A stretch of DNA of 63,569 nt. Source: Collinsella sp. (GTDB lineage: Bacteria; Actinomycetota; Coriobacteriia; Coriobacteriales; Coriobacteriaceae). The DNA is taken from NCBI GenBank assembly GCA_031295385.1, contig JAUMOL010000002.1, forward strand, positions 1-63,569, read 5' to 3'. A program made the position numbers and the translations under genes. Positions 61,069-63,569 of the stretch are shown here, piece after piece. The notes under the pieces are model-generated. The model was not told the origin of the DNA and did no database searches. It saw nothing but the letters and a program-made list of their open reading frames with translations. The number at the start of each line of letters is the position of its first letter. Position 1 is the first letter of the stretch.

Positions 61069-63318
61069 ATGCGTAATTCTGTATCCGACGTCACCGACGC
61101 CGAGATTCTGGACGAGGCCCGCGAGGCCATGACCCAGGCTGCCTTCGATGCCGCCGATGAGGCCAATGCTGCCCAGGCCGTCGAGTCCGCTACCGAGAGT
61201 CTGCCCGCCTTTGACGAGCTGGGCCTTTCCGACGAGATGCTCCGTGCCATCGAGAACCTGGGCTACACGGCGCCGACGCCCGTGCAGGCCGGTTCGATCC
61301 CCGTGGTGCTCGAGGGCCGCGACTTGCTTGCCGCCGCTCAGACCGGCACCGGCAAGACGGCCGCCTTTTTGCTGCCGACCATGAACAATCTGGAGCACAT
61401 CGCTCCGCCCAAGCCTGTGCGCGAGCGCGGCGGCCGCAACCGCCGTCGCGGTGCCAAGAAGCCCGAGGGCAACGGCCGCGGCCCCGTGATGCTCGTCATC
61501 ACCCCCACGCGCGAGCTTGCCCAGCAAATCGACGAGGTCGCGAGCAAGATCGCCGACGTCACCGGCCATGTCGCCGTGACCGTCGTGGGTGGCGTGAGCT
61601 ACAAGCCGCAGACCGCGGCACTCAAGTACGGCTGCGATATCCTGGTCGCCACGCCGGGCCGTCTGGTCGACCTGATCGAGCAGGGCGCCTGCCACCTGAA
61701 CGAGGTCAAGGTGCTGGTGCTCGACGAGGCCGATCGCATGCTCGACATGGGCTTTTTGCCCGCCGTCCGCCGCATTGTACGCGAGACGCCGGCCGAGCGC
61801 CAGACGCTGCTGTTCTCGGCGACGCTCGACGAGGAGGCCGTGGGCGAGATCACCGACCTGGTGAGCGACCCGGCCCGCGTGGAGATCGCGCCCGCCACGT
61901 CGACCGCCGACACCGTCGACCAGTTTGTGTTCCCGGTGTCCATCGAGGCCAAGAACAACCTGCTGCCCGAGTTCCTCAAGAAGGAGGGTCCGGAGCGCAC
62001 TATCGTCTTCATGCGCACCAAGCACCGCGCCGACAGCTGCTGCCGTCGTCTGGAGCGCAAGGGCATCAAGGCCGCCGCGATCCACGGCAACCGCAGCCAG
62101 GCCCAGCGCGAGCGCGCGCTTTCGGCCTTCCGCGACGGCACCGTTGACGTGCTGGTGGCAACCGACGTGCTTGCCCGCGGCATCGACATTAGCGATGTGC
62201 GCTACGTCGTGAACTTTGACGTGCCGGCCGAGCCGACCGACTACATCCACCGCATCGGCCGCACGGGCCGCGCCGGCGAGCTGGGCTGGGCCATTACGTT
62301 TGTGACCGAGCAGGACGTCGATGAGTTCTACGAGATCGAGAAGCTCATGGACAAGACGGCCGACATCTACGAGGCCGGCGACCTGCATGTGGGCCCCAAC
62401 CCGCCTGCCGTCGATCCCGAGCGCGATCCTGCGGCCTTTAAGGTGAAGAAGAAGACCAAGCGCGGCAAGTCCAAGAGCAAGAAGAAGCTTGAGCAGGCAC
62501 GTCGCGACGGCAAGCGCAACGGCGACGATTACGGCGATGTGGCCGGTCGTTCCAACCGCGGTCGCGACGAGCGCCGCAGCGACGGCGAGCGTCCGAGTCG
62601 TCCCAAGCGTGGCGGTAAGACCCGCGTGCGCGAGGGCGTTCAGGCTCGCGTGGACGAGGCCGTGGAGAGCGTGGCTCGCGAGGTGGCTGCCGAGGAGCGC
62701 GGCGGTGCTGACGCCGTCAAGCAGGCCCCGCGTGGCAACCGTGCCGAGCGCCGCGCCAAGCAGTTCCAGGGCGAGGCGCATCGTCGTCGCCGCGAGGACG
62801 AGGACCGCGGCGGTCGTCGCCGTGTTGAGCGCGAGGACGAGGGCCGCGGTTCGCGCGGTGGCAAGCGCGGTTCGGGCGACCGCCGTCGTTCCGGTCGTGA
62901 TGACGAGCGCGGTGGCCGTGATGAGCGTCGCGGCGGCGAGAGCCGCGGTGAGCGAGGTGCCCGTGGCGGCGAGTCCCGTGGCGGCAAGCGCTTTGAAGAG
63001 CGCGGTGGCCGCGGCGGCGAGCGTCGCGAGGGTGCTCGCAGCAATGGCGGCCGCGGCGGCGCTGGTCGTTCTAACGAGTCGCGCGATCGTCGTGACCCGC
63101 GTGCCAGCCGCGATCGTCGCGATGACTGGCGCAACTACGACGATACCCGCGAGGAGCGTCGTGGCGGCTATCGCGGCGGGCGTGGCGGCAACCAGGCCGG
63201 CTCCCGCGGCGGTCGTGCCGGCGGTCGCGATAACCGTGGCAGCTATGGCAACAATCGTGGCGGCAAGCGCGGCGGCAGCTCCCGTCGCCCCGGTGACGGC
63301 GGCGGCAAGCGCAAGTAA
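61069..63318 (+). CDS. DEAD-box RNA helicase with RGG-rich tail
   Basis: 749 residues from the ATG at 61069 (SD AAGGAA). Helicase core: Q motif FDELGLSDEMLRAIENLGY with PTPVQ, motif I AQTGTGKT (90-97), PTRELAQQ, motif II LDEADRMLDMG, motif III SATL, and motifs V-VI ATDVLARGIDIS and HRIGRTGRAG. Residues ~460-749 are a very long Arg/Gly/Asp/Glu/Ser-rich tail with many RGG triplets (GGRGGERREG, RGGYRGGRGG), suited to RNA binding and condensates. Likely unwinds RNA in ribosome assembly or mRNA decay, like CsdA/RhlE. Confidence 0.95.
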   Translation: MRNSVSDVTDAEILDEAREAMTQAAFDAADEANAAQAVESATESLPAFDELGLSDEMLRAIENLGYTAPTPVQAGSIPVVLEGRDLLAAAQTGTGKTAAFLLPTMNNLEHIAPPKPVRERGGRNRRRGAKKPEGNGRGPVMLVITPTRELAQQIDEVASKIADVTGHVAVTVVGGVSYKPQTAALKYGCDILVATPGRLVDLIEQGACHLNEVKVLVLDEADRMLDMGFLPAVRRIVRETPAERQTLLFSATLDEEAVGEITDLVSDPARVEIAPATSTADTVDQFVFPVSIEAKNNLLPEFLKKEGPERTIVFMRTKHRADSCCRRLERKGIKAAAIHGNRSQAQRERALSAFRDGTVDVLVATDVLARGIDISDVRYVVNFDVPAEPTDYIHRIGRTGRAGELGWAITFVTEQDVDEFYEIEKLMDKTADIYEAGDLHVGPNPPAVDPERDPAAFKVKKKTKRGKSKSKKKLEQARRDGKRNGDDYGDVAGRSNRGRDERRSDGERPSRPKRGGKTRVREGVQARVDEAVESVAREVAAEERGGADAVKQAPRGNRAERRAKQFQGEAHRRRREDEDRGGRRRVEREDEGRGSRGGKRGSGDRRRSGRDDERGGRDERRGGESRGERGARGGESRGGKRFEERGGRGGERREGARSNGGRGGAGRSNESRDRRDPRASRDRRDDWRNYDDTREERRGGYRGGRGGNQAGSRGGRAGGRDNRGSYGNNRGGKRGGSSRRPGDGGGKRK

Positions 63319-63352
63319 CATACGCGTCGCACGCTAGAGCGAGGCGAACTAA

Positions 63353-63385
63353 GGGCCCCGAGCAACTACGCTCGGGGCCCTTTTT
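63353..63385 (+). terminator. Terminator of the DEAD-box gene
   Basis: GGGCCCCGAGC and GCTCGGGGCCC pair around AACTAC, followed by TTTTT. Confidence 0.92.
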
Positions 63386-63403
63386 GTTTCAAGACTTTAG
63401 TCC

Positions 63404-63536
63404 GCTGGCCGCGCAGCGGCCAGCTTTAAACCACCCGCTACGCGGGTGGAGACAAACGGCTTTACAAAGCCACCCCTCCGACCGATATTGACGATTGTTC
63501 AGGCCGTCAAGAATTCGAGTCGAAGGGGTGGTCGCC
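63404..63536 (+). mobile_element. IS200/IS605-type left end
   Basis: Contains hairpins GCTGGCCGC-GCA-GCGGCCAGC (63404-63424) and CCACCCGC-TAC-GCGGGTGG (63431-63449). A larger stem follows, CCACCCCT (63470-63477) with AGGGGTGG (63524-63531), whose 3' arm masks the transposase SD. Subterminal hairpins and SD masking are typical of IS200 elements. The exact left cleavage site is not determined. Confidence 0.7.
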
Positions 63537-63569
63537 ATGGCCCAGAAGGCCTACAGCCTTTCCCACACG
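63537..63569 (+). CDS. tnpA: IS200/IS605-family transposase TnpA, cut by the window edge
   Basis: The first eleven residues are MAQKAYSLSHT, the usual opening of IS200-type Y1 HUH transposases (family members continue with a KW..KYH segment). These enzymes move single-stranded DNA by a tyrosine nucleophile and recognise subterminal hairpins, and such hairpins precede this start. The SD AAGGGG is in the 3' arm of the preceding stem. Only the start can be seen. Confidence 0.75.
   Translation, partial: MAQKAYSLSHT

Noticed and set aside
61003..63321. Minus-strand open frame opposite the DEAD-box gene, very rich in Ala and Thr
   Set aside because: It mirrors the RGG-coding repeats of the sense strand and is not protein-like.

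Overview
The window is high-GC, gene-dense bacterial chromosome. Its core genes (split transketolase, SecA with a zinc tail, RF2 without a programmed frameshift, bL31 with an Ala/Glu tail and a two-hairpin leader, FtsE with a long Pro/Ala extension, DEAD-box helicase with an RGG tail) point to the Coriobacteriia, most likely Collinsella or a close relative. This is judged from protein and intergenic-repeat character only, without a database search. Both ends are cut inside mobile-element genes: a transposase start on the minus strand at 1-88, and an IS200/IS605-type transposase start at 63537-63569.

Housekeeping blocks alternate with accessory islands. Adenine deaminase (322-2142) is followed by the start of a HAD phosphatase gene that breaks off after 15 codons at 2380. 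An intact paralogue with the same upstream leader lies at 12929. The 10 kb between these two diverged direct repeats is an accessory island. Its minus strand carries seven overlapping genes: an ABC-three-component-like trio (8189-9605 plus the SMC-like ATPase at 6333-8192), an XRE regulator, a deleted DNA methyltransferase remnant, and McrB (with an EVE-like domain) and McrC. Its plus strand carries a decayed phage-type replication module (sigma-like HTH protein, DUF2815 ssDNA-binding protein, DNA polymerase stub, recombinase zinc-ribbon stub).

Citrate synthase and an ACT-domain protein (14797-16580) separate this island from a second one. The second island, about 6.5 kb, is bracketed by a 64-bp direct repeat (16762-16825 and 23375-23438). 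It holds an XRE/DUF2975 pair divergent from an ABC system with three related permease units (two fused in one protein, a third fused to an ATPase), a separate ATPase and a small secreted protein. I consider this the best candidate for an undescribed system.

From 23.6 to 41.7 kb the content is core: bL31, SecA, RF2, a YitT-type protein, transketolase, FtsEX, RNase R, two tRNAs, a TPR protein, SmpB, a flavin reductase and a rubredoxin too short for routine ORF calling. Then follow MntH, GpmA, the glutamate synthase pair, an amidohydrolase, a copper operon (copA-copZ-csoR) with an operator in its promoter, a Ser/Thr kinase with an FHA-domain partner, and the DEAD-box helicase.

Between genes the window is full of palindromic repeats that fall into at least six families. 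Members of different families turn up at unrelated loci, nearly always next to gene ends. No CRISPR array, rRNA or replication origin was seen.
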